DNA from: Ceraceosorus guamensis
Lineage: Eukaryota; Basidiomycota; Exobasidiomycetes; Ceraceosorales; Ceraceosoraceae
NCBI RefSeq assembly: GCF_003144195.1
Contig: NW_020290014.1
Location: 124,001-188,000 of the forward strand
Direction: 5' to 3'
DNA: 64,000 bases
Shown here: positions 34,666 through 47,062 of the stretch, piece by piece
Position numbering within the stretch: the first letter of the stretch is position 1
How the letters are laid out: the number at the start of each line of letters is the position of its first letter
The notes under the pieces: model-generated
The model's database searches: none
Told to the model about the DNA's origin: nothing
The model's input: the letters and a program-made list of their open reading frames with translations, nothing else
Position numbers and translations under genes: made by a program

Positions 34666-37600
34666 ATGAATACCATCTTTGGACGTAACAAAGGTCGCTC
34701 GCGCGTGCCAACAAACGAGAGCTCTGGGTCTTATAACTCGTTTGGTCCATCTGGTCCCTCGAGCCCCTCCCATCAATCAGGTTACAGCACCGCTGAAGTC
34801 ATAGGAAGCAACACGGGCCCTAGGATGCAAGTGGGGCCTCCAATGCCCGTTGCAGCCCCAAGGAGTAGTGCCATGTCATATGTGAGTGGTCAGCTTGAGA
34901 GGCTCCGCTTCATCGTTCTTGGGCGCCTTCTGTGGTAAGGCCAGCTCCACGACGACGCATCCCCCACTGCTTCACTGAACTCACTCCCTTTGCGGCCGTG
35001 CGCAACAGCTGCAATCAGATCCAATGGCCGGGGGCTCCCAGCGATCGAGATCAAGTCGAGGAGATCCAGACGATTTTGGCGCGCACTCGAGCGGATCCTC
35101 GCCCAGCTCCTTGCACAAGCGCACTCCGTCGGGCGCTTCTGGCGGCAGCTCTCGGTATACAGGCCCTCCTGTTTCCGACTACGGCACCAGATCCTCCAGA
35201 CTGACATCATCCACCACATCCAGCTCTGCGCACCTGGGAACACATGACATCTTGAATCGCATGTCGATAGCCAGTGCAGCGTCAGCTTCGATAGGGCAGC
35301 CAATCTTCAGCTCAGAACACCACCACACCCACATCCCTGCCATGCCACCCACTTCTCGCTCGCATTCGAGCGTGTCCTCCCAGAGGGGGGCTGGTGGCTC
35401 AGGTCCTGCGCCAGGCTCGCTGAATGCGTCCGAGTTCTATTTTGCGCGTCCAGACGACGCCGAGGTGGAGCGTCTCTTTGCGGATCTAATGGACAAGCGA
35501 GACTTTCTCAATGTACCCGGAGGTAATCTTACTGACGAGCTGAAGGAGCAAGCGCGGCGGAACATGCTCAGCTTTGCGCCGGACAAGAAGTGGCAGCTCG
35601 TCTACAACGACAGGCTGACGGAGTGGCATGGCGAACGGGAAAGGGAGAGAAATCGCAGGCACGCTGGCTCTGGCGCGTATGGAGGTCCAGGAGGCGCGAG
35701 TGCCTCAATGGGCATCGCTCGCAACACTCCAGAATGGTTCATCAAGAAGTTTATGGACGGGACTGTGACGACAAAGCACATCGAAAGCCTGGCCGTCACT
35801 CTACGAACGTGCGCCATCGGGTGGATCCAGGGCTTTGTAGAAGCTAAGGGAACTCCAGTACTTGCTAGCTTCCTCAATGGCTTGCACTCTAAGGGCGTCA
35901 AGTCGGATACCGATTTGGCCCTAGAATACGAGGTGCTCAAGGCCTTTAGAAGTCTCTTCAACTCGAAGCCGGGCGCCAATGATGCGCTTGCTCAACCAAA
36001 GTGCATCAATGGCATCGCACACTCGATGGTCTCTGCTCACTTGGCGACTCGTAAGCAAGCTGCAGACATTCTGCTTTTCTTGTGCCACTGGGACAAGCCC
36101 ACAGGTCATCGTCTCGTGCTACGAGGCTTCGACGAACTCAAGGCCTTCAACTCGGATCACGGCCGCTTTGACGCCTGGTTCCGGGTCCTAGAGCAGACCA
36201 TCGATGGCAGAGGGACTCTGGGAAGTCGCGTAGGAGCCAGCGAAGAGATCAAGAAGCTCAGTCTAGCCGGTCCCAACGGCGCCGCTTTGGACTCCTCGCT
36301 CAACGAGTATGCCATCAACAACATGTTCCTCATCAATGCAATACTGAAGGAGGAGATTGTACCCGAGTTCGAGGTGCGCGTGCATCTGCGCAACCAGATG
36401 GATGCGAGCGGCCTGCAGCGCATCTTGATCAAGATGAGAGCGTTCAAGAATCCAGACCTGGATAGTCAGATCGGCCAGTACGAGAAAGGCGCAGAGGCGG
36501 ATCACGATGACGTTGTGGAGAACTGGAACAAGGATGTGCTGACGGATATGTCGGACCCCGTGGACGTCTTCAAGGCTGTGGTAGAGAAGATATCCGGCTC
36601 GAGAGCATACGACTTTTTCCTTTCGGCGCTACAGCACTTGCTTTTGATCAGGCAAGAGGGAGACGGCCTGGTACACCATTATCAGCTCATTGACTCTATG
36701 ATAACGTCGGTGGTGATGGACAGGAATGGAGCAGTCGAGAGCAACGACGTCAGCTCGCTACTTGGCACCAGCGTCAATTCCATACTTGCGCGCTTTGCTG
36801 ATCAAGAGCAGCAAGCTACAATGCAAGCGGAGCTTGCGCGGACGAAGGCACGATTGCGAGAGCAAGAAGAAGAACGGCGTCGCTTGGAGTCACAGCTCAA
36901 TCAAGGCAGCCAAGGTCTGATTGGCGAGCTTCAGCGTCGCATCGAGATCCTTGAGGAGGATCTTGCACTTGCGCGAGGCAACACGTCGGCCGCCCAGAAT
37001 GAGATGGAGGACATGGAGAAGGCATACGTCGATAGAGTGGTGGCCCTTGAGATCCAAATTCGAGAGCTATACGACATGCTTCGGGAAGCACAGATGGAAG
37101 GTGGCGTAGCTGATCCTGCGGATAATCCTGGCAGTCTGGATCGTAAGCACCTAGTTGAGACGCTCGAGAAGCAACTTGAAAGAAATCGAACTATCAAGAA
37201 GCTCGAAGCAAACGCTCGCAAGAAGCCGCTCTCCACTGCCGGGGCACCGCCCTTGCCCGAGACACGTGAGGCTGAGGAGGCTGCTGCTGCCTTGCAAGAA
37301 GAGGATCGCAAATCTCGTCAGCGAATTTCTCGAAGCGTGCGGCGCCAATCTCGCGCGAACAGTCGCAGTGCCGCGGCCGCTGCCCTCGAGGAAGCCGGAG
37401 AAAAGGCCACTGAATCGGCGTTGGGCGAGAGCAGCGACGAGGACCTCGACCCGCAGAGCGACGCCGCGAAGTGGAAAATTCAAGCTACTCTTGCTGCTGG
37501 AATGGCCCGCAACACCGAGTTGCAGGGCCGGATGGCGGATGCCCGAGCCACGCGACGCAGGCGAGGCACGGGCCAAGCCAGTGACTTGATCGTGCCGGAA

Positions 37601-40289
37601 CAATTGCTGCCCGAGCACCCTGCTTTGTCGCCTCCGACCTCTGCAGCTACCGTCACGGATCATGCACCGCGCGAAGATGCAAGCTTCCCAGCGCCTCCTG
37701 CGCCTCCTCCTCCCCCTGCCGTCACGAGCGATGGCCCGTCACTTTTGGATGAAATCAGAAGGAGAAAGGGCACTCCGAATCGGACTGCTGCCACTCCAGC
37801 GCAGGAGCTCGCTCCTTCGCCAATGCCTGCCCATGCGCAGCCTGTTTTGAGCGACATGGGACCGCCTGCGGTCCCAGCTTCTGCTGTGGGGCCACCTCCG
37901 CCTGCTCCACCCCCTCCGCCGCCGCCGCCACCACCACCCGCACCCGGTATGCTCGTCCCGCCCGCATCGAGAGGCCAAGCAGGACAAGCACCACCGCCCC
38001 CGCCTCCGCCGCCTTTGCCAAGCCCTGCACAGCTGGCGGCCATTCCGGCCACTCCACCTCCACCTCCGCCTCCGCCTCCTTCCGCCTCTGTGCTCGGCAC
38101 GCCAGTGTCCGCATCGTTCGCGACCGATCCCACTCGAGACTCGCTCCTCGATGTGCGAGCAAGTTATGCAGGGTCTGGACTCGTTGGTCCTGCTCATGCA
38201 CCGCCAGCGCCTCCCCTGCCTGGGGGACTCTACGCTAATGCGGCACATCGCAAGGAAGTGATGGAGATGGCCAGAACACGTATGAAGCAGTTGCAGTGGG
38301 ACAAGCTTAATCCACAGCATGCCGCAGAGACTGTCTGGGGTACCACCAATCATTCAGACGAGGCCAAGCTGACCGAAATGTTGCGCGAGCAGGGACTCTT
38401 CGAAGAGATGGAAGAGGACTTTAAGGCCAAACAGATCGCGAGGCGTGCCACTCAGCAGAATGGAGCTGCAAAGAAGGACAAAATGGAGTTCAAGACGCAT
38501 CTCAGTCTTCAGACACGGCAGGGTATCGAGATGGTGCTTCGACGCATCAAGAGCAGCCTCACTGGTGCCAAGCATGCGACTCCCGAGGAAGTTGCTCACC
38601 ACATTGTCAATTGCGACGAAGCGGTGCTGGACGAGAGCTTCTTGACCGAACTCTTGAGGCACTATCCCGAAAGCGAGACCAAAGGACAGCTTGGCGAGTA
38701 CCGAAATGCGTCTGATGAGGATCTCAGACTTTTGCATCCCGCCGATCGTCTTGTCGTCCTATTGATGACGGTACCTCATTTGAAGGAAAAGGTGAAAGGT
38801 CTCCTCTTCATGACGCGATACCGCGAGGTGTTTGATCTCATCAAGGAGGGCTCCACACGCATACGTGACGCATCGGAAACGCTGGTGCACGCCACGAATT
38901 TTGCGCGTCTCCTGACACTCATTCTGATGATGGGTAATTACCTCAACGCGAATGGTGTGCAGGGCGGGGCGTTCGGCTTCAAAATCTCGAGCATCAACAA
39001 GCTTGTGGACACGAAGGCCAGCGACGGGACTACGCTTCTGCACTTTGTGGAGCGGACCATCAACAAGTGTTTTCCAGAAGTAGAGTCATTCCTCGAGGAG
39101 CTCGACAAACCCTCTGAGGCTTGTAGAGGTGAGTGTCGGCTCGTGTTGAGTGTCTTTGGCCGTGTGAGACTCATGGATGTCACTTTGAACTTTAGTGCAA
39201 CTGCTTGACCTAAAACGAGACCTCGCGGAGCTCAAGTCGGGCAGTCTTCAGCACAAAAAGGAGCTCGATCGCTTTCTGGACGAAGCGGAGGAGCGCATCG
39301 AAGACCCGTACACCAAGCTCATGCTGCCATTCCTCAACGAGGCTCATCAGCATTTGCAGCGCCTCTCCGATCAAGTCACGATGACGGAGCGAACGTATGG
39401 AGATGCACTCAAGTACTTTGGAGAAGGTCCCGATCCTCGTCGGCGAGGTTTCCCGGCCCAGCAACCAATGCGCACAGAAGACTTCTTTGGCATCTTCCGA
39501 GAGTTTTGCACAGCTTATCGCAAGATCAAGGCTGACAATGTCAGAATCGGCGAGCAGAGAGCCATGGAAGCCAAGCGTAGAGCAGCGGCAGAAGAACGCG
39601 AAAAGGAGAGGCAAGAAGCTCTTGCGCGCAAGGAAGCAGGGGTGGACGATAGCGCCGTCTTGGAGACGTTGCTTGGCACTCTGCGCTCTGGTGGCATGCA
39701 ACCCAAGCAGAAGCGTAAAGCTAGAGCTCGACGATCTGCCGCCAAAGAAGGCTCGCCATCGACCCCTACTGCGATCGAAGGCAATCCGTCGGATATCGCA
39801 GCAGCCATGCTCGCCAGGCTACAAGGAGACGGCGGTGGAGCTCCCTCACCTACTAGCACCTCGTCTGCTAGCCGGTTGGTGCGCAGAAGAGACAGGCGAG
39901 GTGCTAATCGCAGTTCTGATCAGCTCAAAGATGCATCGAGCCCCGTCCTACAGCAAGCCACTGATCTGGCAAATCGAGGAGATGCGCCAACGGTCGATGT
40001 GCCAGAACTTGAAGAACAACCTGATCAGGATCACGAACTGGTGGAGTCTGCGGAGGCCTCGCCTACCACAGAGTACGCTTCTGGGGAAGACGAAGAGGAA
40101 ACGGGTGGCAGAGAGGAGCAAGTGCAGCCTGCCGCGGTTTTGTCTGATGACGCAGCGATTGAAGCCGATATGTCGACTGGCAGCGCTGGACAGTTGGCAG
40201 GGCTTGATTGGGTCGACCCAGACGTGAGCGGATTCAGCACCACCTCTGCGCCTCGAGCTTCGACACCGGATCAGACAGTCAGGCCTTGA
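34666..40289 (+). CDS. Diaphanous-related formin (Bni1/SepA/Drf type)
   Basis: Rho-GTPase effector that nucleates unbranched actin for polarity, septation and cytokinesis. Three exons: 34666-34881, 35009-39128 and 39196-40289, encoding 1809 residues. Order of domains: Ser/Gly-rich N-terminus; GTPase-binding/FH3 region from about residue 216 (ARPDDAEVERLFADLMDKRD) to about 660; coiled coil about 673-803; basic linker; FH1 about 963-1143 with several polyproline runs that should bind profilin and SH3 proteins; FH2 about 1153-1577; and a C-terminal DAD-like motif VLETLLGTLRSG followed by KQKRKARARR (about 1594-1622). The DAD means it should be autoinhibited until a Rho GTPase binds. The phase-1 intron at 39129-39195 sits in FH2 and splicing yields EACRVQLLDLKRDL. 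The tail is acidic. Family and architecture are certain; the specific formin paralogue is not. Confidence 0.95.
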
Positions 40290-41288
40290 GGCATAGGGCA
40301 GCCTTGAGCGTGCTTTGTCTCGCAATGCTCCATCTTCCATTACCTTTTCATTGCCTGCTATCCAGGTGTGCATTGTCGTGCAGACGCCGGTTGCGTGTCA
40401 GTGCTCTCACCACACAGTATCTATTTCACATCTCCGCCTCGTAAATGTGACCGCGTGGTCCGCCTTTTACTTCACTGCAGCTGTACTTTGAGATACAAAC
40501 CGTTCAAACCTTCTGGCAGCTTGTGATTGGGACGATCGGCCTTTGGATCATGAGCTGTGCTAGTAGTAGTATGGCAGCCCAAATCCAGGTAGGTGGATGA
40601 GGATTAGCAATGGATATCTCGTGCTGGTGGTGCTGCGTACATGTAGCTAGGGGCGCGCAAGCCCGTGCGTTGTGCAGACCTATTTGGCCGATGACGTTGC
40701 ATACAGTGTTATATGCATGATGGGGACCATGCACACAGCGTCCCGCCCTGCGGCCGGGCTCCTCGGCACGGCAAAGCCGCGCGCTAAATAAGATGTTCGC
40801 ATCATCAGCAGCAGCATATCACGCGCACCAGCCCCAGTCACGAATTTGAGCCGGGAGCTGTGCTGCGATTCCATTTTAAGCTTTGTGAGCTAGGACGCGC
40901 GCAACATGCAATGCGCACTCGTTTGTACTTCACCTTGCGGACTTTTGACCGTCAGGGGCCACACAGAGGCGTTGCAGCTTGTTGCAGCACACAGCCAGCT
41001 GCGATACTCCGCCTTCGCACTCACGACTGAAACGCTATCCCAAACGCATCAGCATCAAGACAAGCCCACAGTCCGACTTCTGGTAAGCTGTGGGCTATAG
41101 GCTTTCCAAGATCGCTATCTTGTCTGCTGCTGGCGATTGGCACAGCTGCCATCGCGCCTAGACATCTTATAGCCTCATACCGACGTGATCCCGATCTGAC
41201 AGCGACACAAACAGCTCACCCACGAGCCTTGGCATACGACCTCACCTTTGCCTAGCACTTAAGACTACCCGATGCTGAAACAATCGCC
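40290..41288. other. Intergenic region between formin and START-domain gene
   Basis: About 1 kb with the formin 3' end and the promoter of the next gene. No supported frame, tRNA or repeat. Confidence 0.45.
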
Positions 41289-44032
41289 ATGACGCACTCA
41301 GTGGGCGGAGAGGTGGAGCAGATACACGAGCTGGATGCGCAGCTGCGATCCGATGCTCTTTCACATCTGCGCCGCTTCCTCTCCATCATTTCCCCAGCAG
41401 ACCTAGTTGACGATGAAGCAGCGCCTCTCCCAGACTCAGATTTCGAGCTGCGCGAAGCGCCCTTGTCAGCATGGACGAAGCTGCACTCCACGCCAGCGCT
41501 CGACATTGTTCGACATCCCACCATGCCCCTCTTCAGCATCAGCTCGTTCCTAGGTGGCGTCACTGTGGAGCAGTTTTGGACGCTCATGGCTAGTATAGAG
41601 AACCGCAAGCTCTGGGATGCGAGCTGCGAGAGCGGACACGTCGTGCGATGGCTGGACGGGCTGGGCAGTCTCAAGCAAGCTCTGAGAGTGGAAGAGATGC
41701 GCTTCGGAAGCGTGTAAGTCTCGTTCAGAGTAGCGCATACAGACCGGTCTGGGGCACGCATCATCCGCACAGAACTCATCACTGATACCTGCAGACATGT
41801 CTCGCTCACAGCTTCATGGTGGCAAAGCCACGATGCTTGCGCCTGCTGAGTGTCGATGTGCAGCTCGCTAGCACGGCAGACTCTCCGATGCGGTTGGCGT
41901 CCATCAGCGCCTCGACTCGCGGGCCTCCTCCTCCCAAGGGCTACACACAATTCGAATTGGGAATCGGTGGTTTTCTCGTCGAGGCGATTCCAGCCCAGGA
42001 CGGCATTCGCGTTACTCAGCTGTCCGATCTGGGTGAAGTTGCTGCGTGGGTCCCTCAAAGCGTGGTGAAGCTGGTCAGCGCAACGCTCGTCCCTCGCAGT
42101 TTAGCCAACATCGCCAAGATTGCCAAGCGACTCGGAGAGAACCCGATACTCACGGGCGAGACGTCTAAATATAGTGAAGACATGGAAGCTGATCCGCTTA
42201 TAGAGGTGTCGGGAGGTGCTGTGTGGCACAGAGAGCGCCTCCTGCCTCCTCTTCTACATACATGCTTGGCAGAGCTACAGCCAGAGGAATTGGCGCAGCC
42301 CGCATCGTCATGCTCACCACTCGAGAGTACGCAGCTCGGCGACCAGATGAGCGCTCCTCATCGTCGTGCTCACTCAAGATCCATCTCCTCCGCCTTGAGC
42401 AAATCACCGCAGCCCTCCGGCAGCTCCTTCACGCTCACCTTGCAACGCCTCTCGACTCGTCTGTCCAGCTCTTTTCGAAGTCCCTCCACTTCCCCAAAGG
42501 AGCTCAGAAGAGGCGCATCCGAAGGAGCCGAAGGCTATCCCTTTCCGTCGTGCCCCACTCCAGCGAAGAATAGACCCGCCTTCTTGCGTTCTAAATCCGG
42601 CTTGTCTGCAACTTCGACCGACATTAGCAGCTCAGTGTCGACGATGCAAGACTTATGTAGGACGTGGGAAGAATCTGCAAGTCTTGGTGGCAGTGAAACT
42701 GTCCCGGGCACGCCAGTCGATGAGACCATGGCAAGGAGTGGTCAGCTTGCCGGCGTGGAGGAGGTCGACACGTCAGCCGAAGAGAACTCACCGGATCCAG
42801 GGGCACTGGGCCTTTCTGATGACGAGGAGCTGGTGCCACCTCTGACATCAAAACCTCGCCATTCCTATGCGGAACGGCACACGATCGATGCTCACTGGAA
42901 GCGGCTGACGCTTGCCATAGCTCAGGGGAAGCGTGCTGTCGACCCGCAAGGGATCAGCTCCGGCGCTTCGGCACCCGAGTCTTCCTCCGTTGCTCCCATG
43001 GGCTCTGAAACACACAGAACAGCCACCTCGGATGCAAACACTGCCCAGGCGTCCGAGATCCCAGAGCTCCTTGCAGATGCGTTGCAAACCTCGTTGTTGC
43101 CTTTTGATGGGCGCCGGCGATCGCGCAGAGTGGATCGCCGAATGTCGAGAGCAGAGCGCGACGCCCAGCGGCTGTCGAACTTTCTCATACTCGGATCTGA
43201 TGCGCTTTCCATGGTTCTTGCTCCCGCGGCGAGACAGAGCGTCATAGAAAGGCCCACGCCGATTGCGTCGTCGAATCTAGATCCTTGGCAAGAAGGCGAG
43301 GACGGGGGTTTCAGCTCTCACGGCGATGATTGGGATGCCTCGAAGCCAAGCAAGCTCTCAGCCAGTGTGCTCCCACCCTCTCTGAAGAAGCTGGGCAGAG
43401 CTCAAAGTGCCTCCTCAGCAAGCGTGTGCACCGCCGCGACCCACGCATTCGGTCATCACGATGCAACCATTTCACAGGCTCATCGTCCTGATTCGACCAT
43501 CGAAAAAGAATCCGGTCATAGCCAAGGCTGGAGCTACTCTTCCATAGCTGAAGTGCCGTATGCGGTCGCTCTGGGACTGATCAATCTGAGCTACGTCGCT
43601 CTGGCGACGGCTGGACGCCAATCCGAGCCAAATTCACCTGATCCTGCTCACGGTGCGCGCAGGACAAGTGGTGGCTGCTCATCGATTGCTTCCGCTGGTC
43701 TAGATCACTTCGCATCTGCTGCTTCCATTACACATGGCAACTCGGCATTTGTAGCGCCATCGTCTCCAAGCCAACTTTCCATCGCGGCCGAGCCGGCCAG
43801 GAGATCCACGTATGATCCAGCAGACTCCAAGCTACATCCTTTCCCAGGATCGCTGGGCCGAAAGCATGCAGGTGTCGATTTGCCGCCGATTGGTCAACAT
43901 CACTACCAGTATCTAGAGAGGGCTGCTGAAGTGCACTCAGCGACGACAGGCGAAGCTTCGACGCAACATACCGAGTCTTCGTATATCGCCAGTAGCCTCA
44001 ATTGGATCGCCAGATCCGTCTACTTGCGGTGA
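41289..44032 (+). CDS. START-domain (StAR-like) lipid-binding protein
   Basis: Probable lipid-transfer or lipid-sensing protein. Two exons, 41289-41713 and 41812-44032, 881 residues; the intron (98 nt) lies within the domain and the phase-2 join gives RFGSVFMVAKPRCL. The START-like fold spans about residues 55-275: RHPTMPLFSISSFLGGVTVE, WTLMASIENRKLWDASCE, KGYTQFELGIGGFLVEAI, TQLSDLGEVAAWVPQSVV and an amphipathic C-terminal helix (LVPRSLANIAKIAKRL). The remaining 600 residues are Ser/Pro-rich and probably disordered and phosphorylated, with one short hydrophobic stretch near the end (VPYAVALGLINLSYVALA) that could be a membrane anchor. A first acceptor at CTGCAG before ACATG gives the wrong frame; the acceptor at 41811 fits. 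Bound lipid unknown. Confidence 0.83.
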
Positions 44033-45027
44033 TGCTCCACTACGAGGACTCGCTGGATCGAGCGGTAACCGCTTGCGACGTTGCGTACTGTACCCGTGCA
44101 TCACGCGTACAGGTCACCTCCAGGAGACGCCTGCTAAGCTCACGTGCACACCGGGTGAGCAAATTGCAAGGCTCTAATCCGTGATAGCGCTCGGAGTGCG
44201 ACTTAAGCCGTACGAAAGAGGAAAGCGGTATGTTTGTCGCCGATTGACTAGGCAGCGGGCGCGGATGGGGAAAGGAGGCATGTGTATGATGGCATGCATG
44301 CAACACCGCCTCAAGCATGAGGCGGAATTCTGTAGCCGTTCTAGGTAGGAGATCGGTCAACGCGCAGCACCTTTCAGCATCACCCGGCTAGTCAATGCAC
44401 GCATAGTTCTGCGTTCACAACGGGCTCAAGTCGACATTGCGCGCACACCTACCTGAAGCGGCACATCTATCGCAGCTGTCCCCGAAAGCTTGGCATATTC
44501 GGGACTGCTGCCTCAATCGTCTGAGGCTGGCAACGTGACATGCTCGGCGAGCTGCCCAATGCGACCAATGCTCGCCGTGAAGGGGAAGGTGAAGCTTCCG
44601 CCGCTACGGCAAGGTGTGTGAAATTGTTCGCGAAGAAATGTTCCGAAGGTCTCAGGATCTGCTCGATGAGCCTGGCCTTGTCCGCTGAGGCCACTTGCGG
44701 CCGGAGCGCAAGGTGTCGACGTCCTCTAAGATGCTAGGCCTAGGAATTGCTTCCATGGTCCCACAATCTGCTCGAGCTCGACGCTCGCATCTGGGGATAT
44801 GGTGAATTGGCCATGCTATGGCAGAGGTGTATGGGAGCTGGGCGGTCTAGGAAAAGTCATAAAAGGTGGCCCATTTACGTCCAAGGTTCCCCCCATCTTT
44901 CTTCATCTCACACAAAGCCTTCTCGACTCACAATCACAGCATCTGCTAACGTCAACAGCCTTGAGACCTTGGTCTACCTCTAACTCTTTACTTAGCAACA
45001 AGTCAACCTTTACTTCTGACCTCGACA
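44033..45027. other. Intergenic region, promoter side of the orphan gene
   Basis: About 1 kb; no supported gene. The right end shows a TATA-like element and a leader rich in C and T before the start codon of the next gene. Confidence 0.45.
44859..44866 (+). promoter_or_regulatory. TATA-box candidate of the orphan gene
   Basis: The word CATAAAAG is about 160 bp upstream of the ATG at 45028 and is followed by a pyrimidine-rich segment. Position and context are right for a strong fungal promoter. Confidence 0.4.
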
Positions 45028-46395
45028 ATGTCTCGTCGACAGGCAATCAACTCTTACATCCAGGACCGCGAGACCGTCTCGCCTCCTCCAGCCATGACTG
45101 CGGCGCCTTACTTCGAGTGGGTAACCGCTGACGAGCACATCGCTTGGGTCACCGCAAGTGTCGAGCGTCTTGTTCGCCCGCATCTCCACCAAGCCAGCCT
45201 CAATGAGGACGATTGCAGCTTCGATGGGCACGTTCCTCTGAGCGCCGAAGTCGAAACTCTCTCCTCGGTCTGTGACAGCGTCAGCGCGCCGACTCCACCG
45301 ACCGCTCCCGTCAACAAGCTCATTGCTTTATCTTCCTCTGTCGACGAGGACGGAGCCACCTTGCTTGACGAAGAGCGCGTCATTGCGCAGCCTATCTCGG
45401 CTCAGGATGATGAACTCGCCGCACTAGAAGAGGGTGCTTACTGGCGCTCTCCTCTTGGCAACAGTGATGCTACTCCTGCCAACGGTGGCCTCAGCTGGCC
45501 CACCCCTCTCAATGTCTCGGAGTCTGGATCGCCAGAAGTCTACTTCAATCACAGCCTCAGGTCCACGCCCATGATTCGCACTCGTGGAAATGTGCTGTCC
45601 GCCCCAGCATACCCACTGCCCAGCGTGGATGTGGTGAACGCCCTCAGCGAGTGTCGAAGACGGGCTGCAACAATTGATGAAGACGAGACCCCAAGAGCCC
45701 TCGGTGTCAGGTGGGGTGCCTACTCGCTGGCTGAGGAAGCCGAATACATTCGCGTGTTGCACACGCGTGCACAACGCAGACCCGAGTGCAACCAAGTTTA
45801 TATGGATCACAAATCCGACTACACGACCACAACGTGCGGGGCCCGATCTCGCTCCACGACGTTCACGTCTGTTGAGAGCGGCTCCTCACTCAAGGGCCTC
45901 GGCATTTCCGGAATCGATGGGCCCTTGCGAGTCCCTAGCGAGGCACCCTCCACTCAGCGTCAGGTCCGGGAAGCTGCCATGTATCTTCGCGAATTTAGCA
46001 TGGCGCACGCCGAAGAAGCGCGTCAGCGGATGGCTGATCAGGCTACGAACGCACGACGAACGGCCGACATCAAGGAAGCTGGCCTTGCCATCCAGAAATT
46101 TGGCGCCGCTCATGCCGACAAAGCTCGCGCGCGCCTGCTCCAGGCTCATGAGGCCAAGGACGAGACCAGGACCAGACTCCTGTCGATCGATGTCGTCCGC
46201 AAGTGCATCCAGCGCCGTAGAGATGCCAAGAAAGCTCAACAAGCCGAGAAGCTTAGACGCGAGAAGGTAGCCGACCAAATCAATGGCCTCCATGCTCTTT
46301 ACCGCAAGCAGGACGCCGAGAGGCGCGAGGAGATTGAGATCGAACGCGAAATGCGACGCGAGGCAAGACGTGCCATGCAACCTCGCTACGCCTAA
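45028..46395 (+). CDS. Orphan protein, intronless, function unknown
   Basis: Not recognised. A single 455-codon frame begins at a well-placed ATG (CAACAATGTCTCG context is favourable) and runs without interruption. The first 190 residues are acidic and Pro/Ser/Thr-rich, the middle has Trp-containing segments (YWRSPLG, VRWGAYSLAEEAEYIRVL), and the last 150 residues are an Ala/Arg/Glu/Lys-rich, almost uninterrupted predicted helix or coiled coil with two related blocks (MYLREFSMAHAEEARQRM and AIQKFGAAHADKARARLL). There is no signal peptide or membrane segment. Coding is supported by length, the promoter-like upstream region and third-position C bias like neighbouring genes. It could be a lineage-specific cytoskeletal or scaffold protein, but nothing shows this. 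Confidence 0.75.
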   Translation: MSRRQAINSYIQDRETVSPPPAMTAAPYFEWVTADEHIAWVTASVERLVRPHLHQASLNEDDCSFDGHVPLSAEVETLSSVCDSVSAPTPPTAPVNKLIALSSSVDEDGATLLDEERVIAQPISAQDDELAALEEGAYWRSPLGNSDATPANGGLSWPTPLNVSESGSPEVYFNHSLRSTPMIRTRGNVLSAPAYPLPSVDVVNALSECRRRAATIDEDETPRALGVRWGAYSLAEEAEYIRVLHTRAQRRPECNQVYMDHKSDYTTTTCGARSRSTTFTSVESGSSLKGLGISGIDGPLRVPSEAPSTQRQVREAAMYLREFSMAHAEEARQRMADQATNARRTADIKEAGLAIQKFGAAHADKARARLLQAHEAKDETRTRLLSIDVVRKCIQRRRDAKKAQQAEKLRREKVADQINGLHALYRKQDAERREEIEIEREMRREARRAMQPRYA

Positions 46396-47062
46396 GCCTG
46401 CTGCCATTGCGCTCTCGACAACACCAAGACTCGGTCGACTCTGATATTCTGATTCCGGGAATTGTTCCTGCTTCCGCGTCTGTCCTCTCTCTCACGATCC
46501 TCTACAATAACTCAAAACATACGAACACAGCACTCATGACTCGCATCTTCATGCATCTCAAGACCTTGCTCTCGACACGCTCATCACAAACGTACATATT
46601 CCAGTCTGCAGCACGTTTCAACGACTCGTAATGACCATGTTCGATTTCGATCTACTGTGACTCGACGAGATGAAGGTGTGGGCTGAATCAGCCAGGTCCG
46701 ATCTGAGCAAGAAAGAGGCCAAGAGAGAATCTCGTGTCAGCGTGGGAAGCCTGAAAGGATCGTCGCGGTGTGAGGCAGCACCACCCAAAAAGGGTGTCGC
46801 GCATCCGATGAGATGCTCACCCTCGGCAGATCGAAGTGGTCGGTTTGAGCTATGACGATGCGCGCAAGGCCGATTGGAGATGGAACGGAGGCTCTGCGTG
46901 TCAGTCTTGAGTGCTCGAGGATGTGATTGCTCGATGAGATGCTTTGCGAGATGCGGCACGAGCTCGCGTGTTTACGATGGCCCAAACTCGAGAGCATAGC
47001 CGACTGTATGCGATCACTGCTCCTCTCACAAATGCCTGTCTAAGCTACCTCGAATCGAGCGC
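46396..47062. other. Convergent spacer between orphan gene and FAM32A
   Basis: A 667-bp spacer containing two converging 3' ends. Short frames here show no family features. Confidence 0.45.

Noticed and set aside
37660-38133. Gly-rich minus-strand frame resembling a glycine-rich protein
   Set aside because: Complement of the polyproline FH1 region of the formin; GGN runs are simply antisense CCN.
41252-42058. 268-codon minus-strand frame
   Set aside because: Antisense to the START-domain coding region, which is clearly the true gene.
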